A DNA stretch of 64,000 bases. It comes from Bubalus kerabau. Its lineage: Eukaryota; Chordata; Mammalia; Artiodactyla; Bovidae. The notes under the pieces are model-generated. The model was not told the origin of the DNA and did no database searches. It worked only from the letters and a program-made list of their open reading frames with translations. Both the position numbers and the translations under genes were made by a program. Positions 11,096 through 22,650 of this stretch are shown here, piece after piece. The stretch is from positions 30,084,501-30,148,500 of the forward strand of contig NC_073633.1 of NCBI RefSeq assembly GCF_029407905.1, written 5' to 3'. Positions within the stretch are counted from its first letter, which is position 1, and every line of letters begins with the position of its first letter.

Positions 11096-11239
11096 TGTTT
11101 CTAAATGGCAATGACCACGTCAGTTGAACACAAGAGCAATCTTCTTCAAATGATGCCTGTTAATGGACATAGAATTTCTCAACAGTCAAAATGACCTGTT
11201 TCTCTAAAATTAGCGTGTTTTTTTTAATGCACAGCTGTT

Positions 11240-11385
11240 TGCTGGGCTGTTCTGTTTGTTTTTGTTTTTGGCTGTGCCGGGTCTTAATTTCGGCTTGTGA
11301 GATCTAGTTCCCTGATCAAGGATCAAACTCAGGCCCCCGCCATTGGAAGCACAGAGTCCTATCCCCTGGACCAAAGTTCCCCCTA
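11240..11385 (-). mobile_element. CHR-type SINE
   Basis: It contains GGCTGTGCCGGGTCTTAATT and a degraded reverse B box (GGATCAAACTC). It is orthologous to the elements at 3985, 21,398 and 27,685. Confidence 0.78.
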
Positions 11386-12309
11386 AAATTAGGGTCTTGA
11401 GTCAAGTTCTCATGCTGGCAGGACTCTCTGACTCAGCAGATCACCGAGGTTCTCTTAAACTGTTGTGCATGTTCAGGAATCCCTAGGCTCCAGCATTCAT
11501 TCTGGAAACTTACAGAGTTGTCTACAACATGGAAACCTAAACCAGACATGATTCCTATCTCAAACTGCTTTCAGTTGACTGAGGAGCAGGTTAAAAAAAA
11601 AAAAAAAAATTCCTCTGCCCTGTATGTAGTCCCGATAGCCTGGACCCAGAGATGTGGAATGAGGGATCAGACCAGAAGTAGAGAGCTGACACAGTTACTA
11701 CCAGGGGAATAAAACCTGCTTGGATACTTTGCTTTCACTGTTCAGATTTAGTTTTGTTTTTTCATTTCCCTCTCCCTTCCTATGCCCTGTCTATCAAGAT
11801 GTTGAAGCCCCAGTGCTTAGGTGTCCAACACCCAGTGTGCAGGACTCTAGGTTGTTTGGAGGAAATCTGTGTTTACCTCCAGGTGGCTGTTCAGACATCC
11901 CCCCTGTTAAATAAGGATGGGGACTACATCCTCCAGGAATATTAAAACCATTATAACTATTAAATTCTGCATTTTTATAGTTGTGCCTATAAATTTTTAA
12001 ATGACAATGATTCAGTGTTTATGCCACATCTCCTAGATTGCCCAGAAATAAAACATATATCTCTTTTCTCCTTCTGTGTCTCCCCACTGTCCTTACAGAA
12101 AGTCTGGTCCTGAATTTGCAGACAAGAGTTCAGCCTGCAGAGATGCAGAGGGTAAACTCTGTGCAATGGGCCCAATTGTAGCAGAGATGCAGAGCACTGA
12201 CCCAAGTGGCTCCACATTCCTGCTCACGAGCAGAGGAGTGGGGAGATGTTCCTGCTTTGGGAGGGGGTGATACTTTCTCCTAGTTTCTTGGAGCACGTGA
12301 AAAACTCAG

Positions 12310-12480
12310 TCCACTCCAATGGCAGTCTGCCTTCAAACTGGGTACAGGATGAGAATATCCGCTTTGCCAGTGATCACATCATCTCAGGGAAAATTAATTC
12401 ATCAATCAGTCAAGTTTCAGATATATTGAAAAAGTGTTTATATACTCTTAAAACAATAACAGGAAAAAATATCTCCTTAA
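12310..12480 (+). other. Cassette segment in reverse orientation relative to copies A and C
   Basis: Reverse complementing this stretch gives GATGAATTAATTTTCCCTGA followed by a GATGATG...AAAGCGGATATTC block and CCTGTACCCAGTTTGAA. That order matches 5350-5379 joined to 6603-6650 (BovB removed) and 23,050-23,069 joined to 24,514-24,565, which lie in the plus orientation. Sequence left of 12,300 is in the same orientation as copies A and C, so a local inversion breakpoint lies near 12,300-12,320. Confidence 0.7.
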
Positions 12481-13179
12481 CTTACACAGAGATTTTGTAT
12501 CTCACAAGTTATGCAATAGCAGTATTTTTTTTTTAGGTGAAAAATGCCATTTCTTCATTATCTTTTATCTTGACATGTGGAACTTTGCTGAATGTTTAAC
12601 TGTGTGAAAGCTGAAACCAAATCAGTTTGAAGGCTGCAGTGAATATTGATCATGTCTTAGAGCATTTTCCCATTGATCTGTCAACAAATATGATAAAATA
12701 CACCTTCAGTTATATAGTCAGGGGAACTAAGGTGGCCCTGCCTGGCCCTGAGAAGGGCACTTTTATGTTGAGCATAAGTCACCTGCTCTTCTCTGTCAGG
12801 ACCGGGGACTTGTCTGGAGGGGCTGCTGAGAATGGGAACACTGACCGCAGGGCTACCAACCCCTGTAGGCAGCATTCCTAACAGCGCAAAATGGCCCTGG
12901 CTTTTCACTGAGCTTTGGTTCCTTTCTTGAAAAATAAGGAGAAACTTTGTGTTCTTATAAAAAGAAATGACATGAATGAAAATCTGATGTAGGTACTGAA
13001 ACAAACTCTGCCTTTTATATTAATAATGGTCATCATTGTGATCCCTGCTGTATCAAGATGCCATAATATGTACCTGTGCTTAAAATTTTATTTCTATAAA
13101 ACACACAGGCAGGTGTGTTTATATATAATTTAATTTTATAATGATTTTAAACAGATAGAGATATATAGATGATTTTGAT

Positions 13180-13310
13180 TCTTAAGTCCATGAAGTAGGT
13201 TCTATTATTGCCATTTTACATATGAAGAAACTGATGCCAAAAGAGGCTAAGGAACACCTCAAAAGTCATGCTGTGATGCAGATGACAGGGTTTGAATCCA
13301 GCTAATTTCA
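13180..13310 (+). mobile_element. MIR SINE remnant
   Basis: It has the MIR core pattern: TTATTGCCATTTTACATATG, AAGAAACTGATG, then CAGGGTTTGAATCCAGC. It is shared with 29,575-29,705. Confidence 0.7.
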
Positions 13311-13699
13311 ATTCTTCATTTTATTAAGGATGATATCAAATGTCCTTTCTGCCTACGTTCCTGTACTGGATACCACTACAGCCCCCTGGAACAAGAGCTC
13401 CATCAAAGCAGACATCACATCTGTCTTGCCAACTAATGTTTCCCCAATGCTTACCAGAAAACTAAGAATTAATGAATAAACTATACTGAAATTTCTCACG
13501 CTGGGATCCATGCTGTGATGATAAAAATCACAGGGAAAAAAACAGGTCTATTTCCATGAGATGTTAATTCAGATTTGTTTGCTTTGTGGATCAGCTTCTA
13601 TATTAGGACTAATAATTTAAAATTTTATTTTGGGGCTATTCATGTTGTGAATCGTAAATCTGCATAGATTTTAAACATAAAATGAGTCTATATCAAAGG

Positions 13700-13921
13700 C
13701 ATTATGCAATCAAACACGACTTTTGACCTCTACCCCAGAGGATGTTGTGTTCTTAGATATTTTTATAGAGAAGCTAGAAATCCAGTTTTCAATGTGATGT
13801 CTGGTTTTTAAATAATAACCATAACTACCAGCTTCATATACACAGTCCAAGGTTGTGGCCTCCTTCTCCACCACAGAAATTGCAGACTGGGTTTGAGTTA
13901 CCTTCTGGGTCATGCTGGATC
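13700..13921 (-). pseudogene. Truncated TRAV19-type V segment (copy 1)
   Basis: An intact splice acceptor (CTCTTTCCTGCAG) precedes codons for GSSMTQKVTQTQSAISVVEK, Cys23 in LDCVYE and CDR1 GSYGYY. Recognisable V sequence then stops. The conserved FR2 Trp, all of FR3 and the second Cys are gone, the frame runs into unrelated sequence (up to TGA at about 13,709), and no RSS is seen. SSM-AQKVTQ, ISVVEKE and TLDCVYE are TRAV19 hallmarks; TRDV1 and TRAV14 are weaker matches. No leader exon was found within about 600 bp. It cannot recombine or encode a V domain. Its twin at 30,722-30,942 has the same breakpoint, so truncation preceded duplication. Confidence 0.82.
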
Positions 13922-15060
13922 CTGCAGGAAAGAGCCTTTACTTACAACCATGATGGTATGGGGGATGAAGTGGCTTGGGACCTAATGCCCCGATTCCATT
14001 GCCCATTACCCCTCCCTTTCAAGATGCATCAAGTAACAGTGGTCTGCCCCTCCCCACAGCCTTGGCACTGAGAGAGGGGCATGAGTCCTGTGTGTGGCCA
14101 CCCTCACCAAGACAGACAAGGCTCCGCCTGCCCTCGGCGCGCTGGCGACCAGCATATGGGCAGCTCCTCCTTACAGTGACGCGGCCTCTGCTCCATTTCA
14201 GATCCAGATCTGAATTCTGCACCCTGTGCTCGAGAGGTCCAGGCAGAGCTCCTGGGCTGTGTGATGCTTCTGCCCCACGCAGGAAACTGAGTCAGCAGCT
14301 GGAGGGCAGTTTGTCTGTGTCGTGTCACACGCTTCCTTCACAGGAGGGAAATGCTAGACTTCTGCACATCAGTTTGTCAAATCAGAACACTATCAGACTA
14401 GAAATAAGCAGTGGTAAAACTGAATCACGTTCAGTTCATTCTCCTTTGGATCAGAGAATCAAAAGTAACAATGGGGTTTCGACTCTAACAGAAAGGCAGA
14501 ATTTTTCGCTCCAATCTCTGTTCCTGCCTCCTATGGAATCTGGTAAAAGTTACCTGTGAAATTGTCTATGAACGATTTCATATCTTGCCTCTGCGTCACA
14601 AAATCTGTCAAGTGTATGACACTGTTAGATAGCAGCAAGGGGAGAAATACATGTGTATGTGATCACGATTTACATGTGTGTATGTGTGTAAACAAAAGTA
14701 AATTCAGAAAATTTTAGCCAGTGCCTAAATACAAGAACTCCTGTTAAAACTCAATACATATATTTCTAAATCACCCTCAACTTTTCCAACCACACCCATT
14801 AATTGTGGTAGAAATTGGGATAGGGAAAAACCCTAAAAATACACAAATCCAGAGCCAAAGCATTATCAAAAGCAATAGAAATCTTGTTAGAAATGCCAGC
14901 AGAGTTCAATCTCCATTGACGTCTGTTCCCTGCATCATAGTCTTAAAACTCTTTGCCATCTTAAATATTGGGAGTTGTGTCTCACTGCTCTAGACATAGG
15001 TCCATGAGAACATGTAAGACCAAGGTCATCAACATTTTAAATGTTATTGTTCTTCAAAAG

Positions 15061-15192
15061 GGTTTCCCTGGTGGCTCAGCTGGTAAAGAATCCACCTGCA
15101 ATGTAGAAGACCTGGGTTTGATCCCTGGGTTGAGAAGGTCCCCTGGAGAAGGGAATGACTACCCACTCCAGTATTCTGACCTGGAGAATTCT
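15061..15192 (+). mobile_element. Bov-tA SINE, 3'-truncated
   Basis: GTTTCCCTGGTGGCTCAGC through CCCACTCCAGTATTCTGACC. The BovB-derived tail is missing. The same truncated element lies at 32,090-32,223. Confidence 0.88.
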
Positions 15193-15430
15193 TGATAGAT
15201 CAATCTGCTTAATGTTAGAGAGGAAGATGGACCAGCATTCTTTTTACCCTCCCTCTCAGCTTTATCAGGTAGCTTTCACTTGAAAGCCCTAGAAATTCGT
15301 GAAGCCACTAAAGCAAACACTAGATTTTAGGCTTTTGTATTGAGAGAAAATTGCCTTTGAAAGTTTCTGTTTTGGCACAAATTACTAATGTGATTAGAAA
15401 AATCAATGAAACTTCCTCATCATGCCTGTA

Positions 15431-15652
15431 TTTGTTGCTGTTTAGTCACTACCTTGAGCCCGACTCTTTGCAACCCCGTGAACTGTAACCCACCAGGCTC
15501 CTCTGTCCATGGGATTTCCAAGACAAGAATACTGGGGTGGGTTGCTATATCCTTCTCCAGGGGATCTGCTCGACCCAGGGATTGAACTCATCCTGAAGAA
15601 GATCTTCTGCATTGGTGGTGGATTCTTTACCACTGAGCCCCGGGGGAAGCCC
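15431..15652 (-). mobile_element. Bov-tA SINE
   Basis: Reverse-orientation Bov-tA: AACCCACCAGGCTCCTCTGT, ACCCAGGGATTGAACTCATC and TTCTTTACCACTGAGCCCCG. It is shared with 32,463-32,695. Confidence 0.9.
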
Positions 15653-16184
15653 AGACCCATATTTACTAATTGTCTAAAAAAAGGATTGGCTTTAATAAGA
15701 TATACAGTGTAGCAGAACAGAAAATGCTGTCTTACAGTCCCAGTGAGGAGACATAATTGCCACACGAAGGGGTTTTTTTCTTATTTGAAAAATATAGTCC
15801 TCATTGCCATGGCAAAGACCTGTAATGTATATCCTCTTTAATATGGCTACTGAAGCTCAGCTATAAGCCCTGAATAAGCAGGTTATTCAATCACAGAGAA
15901 TCTGAGCAACGTTATGTTCAAAGACATAAAAGATGATGACTGCAATTTTTTGGCTTCAGTGTTCAGGAACATATACAGACTCCTGTGATTGCCCATTGAG
16001 TAAGGCACAGTTTTCTTTACTGCATTAACTTATTTTTCATCAAATGAAAATTTCAAAAAGTGTAAAATTCTAAGAAGGCAATGGTATTTAACAAAAAAGA
16101 AACAGATTTCATGGTGGTTCTATCCATTAGCTTTTATGAATATTAGTCATGCATCAGAATGATTGACATCCTACCCAAGCTCTG

Positions 16185-16340
16185 CTCCTCACTGGTTATG
16201 TAACCTTGATTAAGTTACTAAACATCTCTACACCTCAATTTTGTCATATGTAAATTGGAAGTTTCCTAGTATCTACCTGAGAGGTGGAGAGGGATTTAAA
16301 AGCTTAGCCCATTGCCCATAAACCTGTCAATGTCACATAC
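16185..16340 (+). mobile_element. MIR SINE remnant
   Basis: CACTGGTTATGTAACCTTG, AAGTTACTAAACATCTCTAC and TTTGTCATATGTAAATTGG follow the MIR consensus order. Its twin at about 33,220-33,430 is interrupted by a BovB tail and then by an L1. Confidence 0.75.
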
Positions 16341-16719
16341 TGGGGACAAACAGAGCTCAGTGAGTGAATAAAATGATTTGTGAAAGAAACATTATTTTAA
16401 GACACATGTGGTGTCTTAAAGCAATACAATCCTAAAGCAGGAGACTCAGTCATGTATACTATATTCTCAGCACTTATTCATGTGACTGGCATATATGAGT
16501 AGGTGCTCAAAAAGTTGTCCCGAATGAATGCAGGGATAGCTTGGAATGATTATATCTCATGTAAGCAGTAAATCATAATTTTAAAGAGCATTTTCTCTTG
16601 TACTTACTCATTTTACATCCATAAGGAAATGTTGATACCAAATAAAGCAAAATGAAATGAAACAAATATGAAAACACAAAAAGTCAAACCTCTAACTAAA
16701 AGTAGATCCATTTAGAGCA

Positions 16720-17195
16720 ATAGAGCTCCTGCACATGAATGCTCATACCAGCATTATTTATAAGAGCTAAAAAGTGGAAATAACCAAATGTTTCCAAAAC
16801 AATCATTCTTCAAGTGAAGAATGGATACGGAGAGTTAAGTGACCATAAGGAGTAGTGAAGAACTGATATAGAGACACACCATGGAGAGATTCCGCTAGTT
16901 GAAAGAAGACGGTACAAACAGTCATATGCGATCTGATTCTATCTCTAGGAAACGCCCAGAACCGTCAAATCCATAGAGACAGAGAACAGAGGAGTGGATG
17001 CCAGTGTCTGGGAGTAACGGGAAACGGGAGTGACTGCTAATGGGTACAAAGTTTCTTCCTGGGGTGGTGTTCTGGAATCAGATAGTACTGATGACTGCAC
17101 AACTCTGTGAACATGCTAAAAACCACTCAATTGTACAGTTAAAAGCGTGAAGGTGATGATATGTGAATTATCTTTATAAAGCTGTTATTTAAAAA
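16720..17195 (+). mobile_element. Old L1 3'-end fragment
   Basis: The sequence resembles the 3' UTR region of old mammalian L1: GGGAGTGACTGCTAATGGGT, GTTCTGGAATCAGATAGTAC, ATGACTGCACAACTCTGTGA, CACTCAATTGTACAGTTAAA. It is non-coding. Confidence 0.65.
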
Positions 17196-18309
17196 GTGAT
17201 AGAGCTGAAAATACTCGTATTAATTACAGATCAAGTGCTGGGACAGAAAGAGTCCTGGGGGTTCTAACCTACCAATATCAGGACAAAATAAGATGGTTAT
17301 AATGCTTTGATCTTAAAGAGAAGGGTAAAATTTATGAAGCAAATTCAGCATGTATTTCAGGATCCCTTAATTTCAGGGCCCCTTATTTCAGGGCCCAGTG
17401 TCCTGGGCCCAAGAAACTTGATTCGGCAATTTCATTTTCTTTTTCTTAAGGAGAGCCTCTGAAATCACAGAAGGCTCCGGCTCTGCAAAACCTTCATCTG
17501 TACCTGTCAGTCCCACAGAATCATTCGAGAGGGATAAAGGACAGTGAGGTTCAGAGACCTCCAGAATGCCAGGACGAATTTCTCTCGGTGAGTTTCATTC
17601 ATTGCAAGTTACAGTGAGAGCCACACATTTCTCTGTTTTCTGCTCCTCTGCTGTGGGAACATTGTGAATATGTCAAGAATTTAGAATCCCGGTCAACAAA
17701 AGTCCCTCTTTTCACTAACGGACTGAGTGTTTGCTTGGTCACTGAATTTGACACATTTCAAAAGGATCAGAGGCCTCAATACAGTGATAAAGATAATATG
17801 TCAGGTTACATGGTCATGTTTATGTCCAGAAATTCTCACTGCACAGATCCTCAAGACCAGAGTCGCGATCATGACCTAGCGTTCTGTAAAGAGCTGCCAT
17901 GATGACAAGACGAGGGTGGAGCTGTGCCACCAACATAGAAGCAAGACACCTCATGCACAAAATGTTCACTGACTAGACTGCTCTGACCCACAGGGCCCTT
18001 GACAGAAGGAATATCTTCTCAGGAAACCATCTTCATGGGACTCGCAGCAGCAGCATTTCTTGAGCAACCATAAGAGTTGGAAAAGTCAAGGGAAGAGAGT
18101 GTAAAGGTCCCAGTCACTAAAGATGGAGTGTCTGAAGGTGAAACTCAGCAAGACACAAAATTCTGGTCTGAATTATAAAAATCAGACAGTAGCTTCAAGG
18201 TCATACATTCATCCATGATCGAAGTGCCCTGGGAGTTTTCATCAACAGGTTGTGACATATTTCAGCATGTATCAACTGTCATGTCACTGAACAGAGTTAA
18301 TGTCTTTTG
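17196..18309. other. No recognisable gene; right half is TRAV18-2 3' flank
   Basis: No V, J or RNA gene is recognised here. From about 17,960 the sequence matches the DNA 3' of TRAV18-1 and TRAV18-3 (GACCCACAGGGCCCTTGACA and following). 17,196-17,960 has no counterpart elsewhere in the window. Confidence 0.6.
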
Positions 18310-18677
18310 AACTGTGGTGTTGGAGAAGACTCTTGAGAGTCCCTTGGACTGCAAGGAGATCCAACCAGTCCATTCTGAAGGAGATCAGACCTGGGATTTC
18401 TTTGGAAGGAATGATGCTAAAGCTGAAACTCCAGTACTTTGGCCACCTCATGTGAAGAGTTGACTCATTGGAAAAAACTCTGATGCTGGAAGGGATTGGG
18501 GTCAGGAGGAGAAAGGGACGACAGAAGATGAGATGGCTGGATGGCATCACTGACTCGATGGACCTGAGTCTGAGTGAACTCCGGGAGTTGGTGATGGACA
18601 GGGAGGCCTGGCCTGCTGTGATTCGTGGGGTCGCAAAGAGTCGGACACGACTGAGCAACTGAACTGAACTGAACTGA
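18310..18677 (+). mobile_element. BovB LINE 3' fragment in the TRAV18-2 3' flank
   Basis: Plus-strand BovB C-terminal coding region (GGAATGATGCTAAAGCTGAA, GGCATCACTGACTCGATGGA) ends in the tail GACACGACTGAGCAACTGAA plus a (CTGAA)n run. The empty site at about 7008-7020 and the near-repeat TTAATGTC / GAATGTC mark the insertion point. Confidence 0.9.
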
Positions 18678-18880
18678 ATGTCACTTCCAGGAATTCTATG
18701 CCATCTGGAGAAATGTGACTGGGCTAAAAACAGGCATTTCTGGAGAAGGCCTTTTAGATTCCTCTCTTCACTGTCCCTCCCAGATTCCTCTCTGTAGACC
18801 AATCCAAGAATTGCAGCGTTCTTGGCACTGAGCTTCAGAGCTGGAAGTACTTTGACGATGCCTCTGGCATAAAACAGGGG

Positions 18881-19083
18881 CTTCCCACGTGGCTCAGTGG
18901 TAAAGAATCTGCCTGTCAAACAGGAGACACGGGTACCATTCCTGGGTCGGGATAATTCCCAGGAGAAAGAAATGGCAACCCACTCCAGTCATCTTGCCTG
19001 GGAAATCCCATGGACAGAGGAGCCCTACAGTCATAGAGTAGGAAAAGAGTCGGACATGACTTAGTACATAAACAACAACACAG
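18881..19083 (+). mobile_element. Bov-tA SINE 80 bp 3' of the TRAV18-2 RSS
   Basis: Body GGCTTCCCACGTGGCTCAGT through AGTCGGACATGACTTAGTAC. The target-site duplication GCATAAAACA occurs just before and just after the element. The paralogous sites 3' of TRAV18-1 and TRAV18-3 are empty. Confidence 0.9.
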
Positions 19084-19160
19084 CTAGCATAAAACACCTA
19101 AGACAGAAACAGCAACCCCCCTGCAGGGCTGCCCACAGCCAGAGCCCCATCTGCACTCGG

Positions 19161-19199
19161 GGTTTGTGCTTAGCTCCCCCTCAGCCCTCTCTCACTGTG
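19161..19199 (-). other. V-RSS (23-bp spacer) of TRAV18-2
   Basis: Heptamer CACAGTG (19,193-19,199), 23-bp spacer (19,170-19,192) and nonamer GCACAAACC (19,161-19,169), all in the minus orientation. The signal is the same as that of copy 1 except for spacer substitutions. Confidence 0.94.
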
Positions 19200-19672
19200 T
19201 CACTCACAGCACAGTAGTACACAGCCGAGTCTGATGTTTGCACTGCCCGTTTCTGCAGGTGGAAGGAGCTGTCAGTCCTAACAAGAGTGGCCTGAAAACC
19301 TTCACTCTTTGGCTTCTGGTCTTTCATTGAGCCCTTCAGGAGGAGTTGAGGAGCTTTGTTGAGATGCTGGACGTACCAGAAAACATAGGGATCTGAATAC
19401 GTGGTCTGGTAAGTGCAGTTCAGGATCAGGAGAGCCCCCTCTGAGACAGTCACTGGGCCCTCTTTCTGGTTCACTGAGTCACCATTGGTCCCTCCTGGAA
19501 GACAATCACTTTGTTATGATAGAAATGTACAGGAGGAGAGTTTTCAGCCAGAGAAGAAAAATAAAACTTACCTATAATCATAGGAAAATGAAAAATCATT
19601 AACATTTAGGATAAAATGTTACTTACTGAATATTAAGATGATCAGAAGAACTGAGTGAGTGGCAGAATGCAT
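19200..19672 (-). CDS. TRAV18: T-cell receptor alpha variable segment, TRAV18 family (copy 2)
   Basis: Leader exon 19,627-19,672 encodes MHSATHSVLLIILIF; the V exon is 19,200-19,494. Both have the same splice sites and split codon as copy 1. Cys23 (LNCTYQ), Trp41 (VFWYVQ) and SDSAVYYC are present, and germline CDR3 starts AVSD. There are no stops, so it is predicted functional. From FR2 through the intron, leader and proximal 5' UTR it differs from copy 1 at about 2 of 425 bases. CDR2/early FR3 (SMKDQKPKSEGF against WMKDQSPVHEGF) carries 8 substitutions in 4 codons, all amino-acid changing. Farther upstream its flank resembles copy 3 more, suggesting a conversion tract. The usable 3' flank is short before a Bov-tA and a BovB fragment. 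Confidence 0.93.
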
Positions 19673-21397
19673 GTTCGCAAAAGAAAACGATCCTTGTTCC
19701 CTGGAATACACAAATCTAATAAATTTAGTCTCCATCTGAATGTTACAGAAGCTGCTCGCTCAGAAACTGAGAGCCCCTTTCTGTACTGCAGCAATACTCT
19801 TTCTTGTGGCTACAAAGCAGGCAAGTGAAACCAGCTCCTGAATACAATGGGGAACCGCATCTGAAGGAAGCCCCGCCCTCTGGTGGTGATCATGAAAATT
19901 GCACCACAGTGCGGTCTGACCTATTCCTTCTGATAATAGCTTGTGGGGTACATACAGGAGAATGGGACAGGACCCTAAGAAGAGAGTCCTAAACATAAGC
20001 GTGCTTAGGGAAATAGTCTATTATTACTTCCATAATTTTTTGCATGGTACAGGTATCTCTAGCTTCTCAAGAATCCCCAGTTACAATTTCTAGATGGAAT
20101 AGTCAGAGGTTTCTTCCTTGCATGTGTCTCCGATTTCCATGGGTCAGAGAAGGATCCCTCTGTATGGAAAGTGCTTCCTCCTCAACCCAAGTCATTTCTC
20201 TGAAGTAGTTATATTCATGTTGACTCTGTCAACATGCCATGGAGAAAATTTTTGTAAGGCAGGTGTCAAATAATGTGCAGTTAAGTGATAAGGTTATTAT
20301 CATGGAATGACATATTTGTAAAACATAACAAAAATAAAATATGTGACTTCTTTTTCACTGATAACAGTAGAGTTGATCTTCCAATTGGAAAACTATTTTT
20401 GGACCTTGAACATCAGGTAGCACAGAGATAAGGAAAACAGATGAGATGAGCACTAACATTGCCCAGCTTACTTCATGGAGGCAGTTTCCAGGCACCAGTG
20501 CATGAGGGGTTTACCAAAAATAGTGCAGCTGTCTCACTGTGGGACTAAGACAGAATAGGAGAACGGAGATCCTGAAATACCTAAAAATTGTGGACGTCTG
20601 TACCAGAGAGGAGGAATGTTGAAAAAAGAGAGAGAGAGAGAGAGATAAGCACAAGGCAGGGCTTGGAGGGGAGAGTGGGGTGGGGGGGGAATTGGACCAT
20701 CCTTGGATGACAGCAACCTTACACCTTTAGCCTCATGAGGGACAGGTGACCTTACTTAGGTGACCTTACTTAACCTGGTTCTTGAGACGTCCTTTTACCT
20801 CTTGTCACATAGTTGTTTTAATTCAACTAAGTATTTTTTTAGAATGTCAGGTTTAGGTGGTTAGCATGTTAGCTGGGCACTCTTCATTCCTGAGGCATGT
20901 GTGGCATCGATCTGTCTTCTGTTTGTTTGTTTGTTTTCTTAGGGATTCAGAGATCTCAGTGGAAAGAACTGTTGGCTCAGTGTCTGTCAGCCTGTTTGTC
21001 TAGTTTCTTGTGCAATTATTTGTGCCAGTGAAGCGAACCCAGCAGATTTAATGGGGTCATTTCATAGCTTGTTCTTTTCTCCAGGATAGGGTTTATTATA
21101 TGCAAAGTCTGACTATATTATGGTGAGAATTGCTGCCATTGTTCTTTGCTGACATAAACCATTTTAAGGCATGGGAACGTGTGGCTGCAGACAGCTGTGA
21201 GGTTGCCTTACACGGGCTCTCGGGGAAGCATTGTCAATCCAGTAACAATGGCTGTGACTAAGTCAGTTGAACTCAAGAATAGTCTTCTTCAAATGTGACT
21301 TTTTCACCTACTGAGATTTTCTCACCAGTTAAAATGAGCTTTGTTGCTTCTTACCAAAACTGGGATCATTTAAATGCACATCTGTTTGCTGAGCTGT

Positions 21398-21535
21398 TCT
21401 TTTTACTTGTTTTGTTTTTTGTCTGTGCCAGGTCTTAGTTTAGGCTTGTGGGATCTAGTTCCCTGACCAGGGATCGAACCTGGGCCCCTTCAATGTGAGT
21501 GCAGAGCCCCAGTTACTGAACCAATGCTCCCCCTA
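21398..21535 (-). mobile_element. CHR-type SINE
   Basis: TCTGTGCCAGGTCTTAGTTT and a reverse B box (GGATCGAACC), orthologous to the element at 3985. A poly-A run followed by ATATATATAT lies about 200 bp to the right (21,750-21,782). Confidence 0.8.
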
Positions 21536-21885
21536 AAATTAGAATCTTGAGTTGAAGTTATCATGCTGGCAGAACTCTCTGGCTTAGCAGATCACCTAGG
21601 TTCTCTTAAACTCTTGTGCATTTTCAGGAATCCCTAGTCTCCAGCATTCATTCTGGAAATTTACAGGGTTGTCTACAATGTGGAAACAAAAGTCAGACAC
21701 GATTCCTACCTTAAATTGCTTTCAGTTGATTGAGGAGCAGGTGAGCAAAAAAAAAAAAAAAAAAAAAACTATATATATATATCCTATGCCCTGTCTGTAC
21801 TCCCACTAGCCTAGACCACAATATGTGAAATGAGGGATCAGACTGGAAGTAGAAAGCTGATGCAGTTACCACCCGGGGAATAAAA

Positions 21886-22167
21886 CCTGCTGCTGCTGCT
21901 ACTGCTAAGACGCTTCAGTCGTGTCCGACTCTGTTCGACCCCATAGATGGCAGCCCAACAGGCTCCCCCGTCCCTGGGATTCTCCAGGCAAGAACACTGG
22001 AGTGGGTTGCCATTTCCTTCTCCAATGCATGAAAGTGAAAAGTGAGAGTGAAGTCGCTCAGTCATGTCCAACTCTGTGTGACCCCATGGACTGCAGCCTA
22101 CCAAGCTCCTCCGTCCATGGGATTTTCCAGGCAAGAGTACTGGAGTGGGGTGCCATTGCCTTCTCCA
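21886..22167 (-). mobile_element. Bov-A2/ART2-type dimeric SINE
   Basis: A reverse-orientation dimer starts with (CTG)n, the complement of the CAG tail, and runs through TCTCCAATGCATGAAAGTGA to GCCATTGCCTTCTCC. The target-site duplication ATAAAACCTGCT lies at about 21,882 and 22,168. It is absent at the paralogous site near 4440, so it is younger than the A/C duplication. Confidence 0.93.
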
Positions 22168-22446
22168 TAAAACCTGCTAGAATACTTTATTTCCCCACCG
22201 TTAAGATTTATTTTTGTTCCTTCATCTCCCTCTCCATTTCTGTGGCCTCTTTATTAAGCTGTTGAGCCCCCATTGCTGAGGTGGCCAGCACCTAGTGTGC
22301 AGGACTCTAGGATGTCAGGGAGGAAGGCAGTGCTTACCTTCAGGTGGGTGTCCAGATTCACCATAAGTGATGATGGTGACTACATCTGCCAAGACCATAA
22401 AACTACTATAACTATTAAACTCTGCATTTAAGTAGTTGTGCCAATA

Positions 22447-22650
22447 AATTGGGCTTCCCAGGTGCTAAGTGATAAAGAATCTGCCTGCCAATTGAGGAGA
22501 CAAGGGTTCAATCCCTGGGTCAGAAAGATCTCCTGGAGAAGGGAATAGCAACCCACTCCAGTATTCTTGCCTGGAAAACTCCATGGACTGAGGAGCCTGG
22601 TGGGCTACAGTCCACGGTGTTGCAAAGAGTCAGATACCACTGAGCAACTC
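22447..22650 (+). mobile_element. Bov-tA SINE
   Basis: GGGCTTCCCAGGTGCTAAGT, GGTTCAATCCCTGGGTCAGA and tail AGAGTCAGATACCACTGAGC. It is orthologous to the element at 4720. Confidence 0.9.

Larger units (their letters stand above)
6603..16400 (-). repeat. Segmental duplication unit 1, right part (TRAV18-1 plus TRAV19-type stub)
   Basis: The segment is collinear with about 24,514-33,430, allowing for a solo LTR (8819-10,282) present only here and about 600 bp at 29,742-30,365 missing here. It contains TRAV18-1, an L1 fragment, a CHR SINE, a reverse-oriented patch at 12.3 kb, a truncated V stub at 13.9 kb and two Bov-tA SINEs. Apart from features listed separately, 10,283-10,844, 11,386-12,309, 12,480-13,180, 13,922-15,060 and 15,653-16,184 hold no recognisable gene. 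Confidence 0.85.

Noticed and set aside
13700..13921. TRAV19-type stub as a TRDV1 gene
   Set aside because: TRDV1 is greatly expanded in ruminants and shares AQKVTQ, but ISVVEKE and TLDCVYE fit TRAV19 better. With half the domain missing this stays unproven.
13935..13962. ATGGTT|GTAAGT just upstream of the stub acceptor as a leader donor
   Set aside because: The implied intron would be only about 20 bp, too short to splice.
14104..14328. Minus-strand frame upstream of the first TRAV19-type stub as its leader exon
   Set aside because: The LQLL stretch is weakly hydrophobic, but there is no start plus donor arrangement in the right phase and distance.
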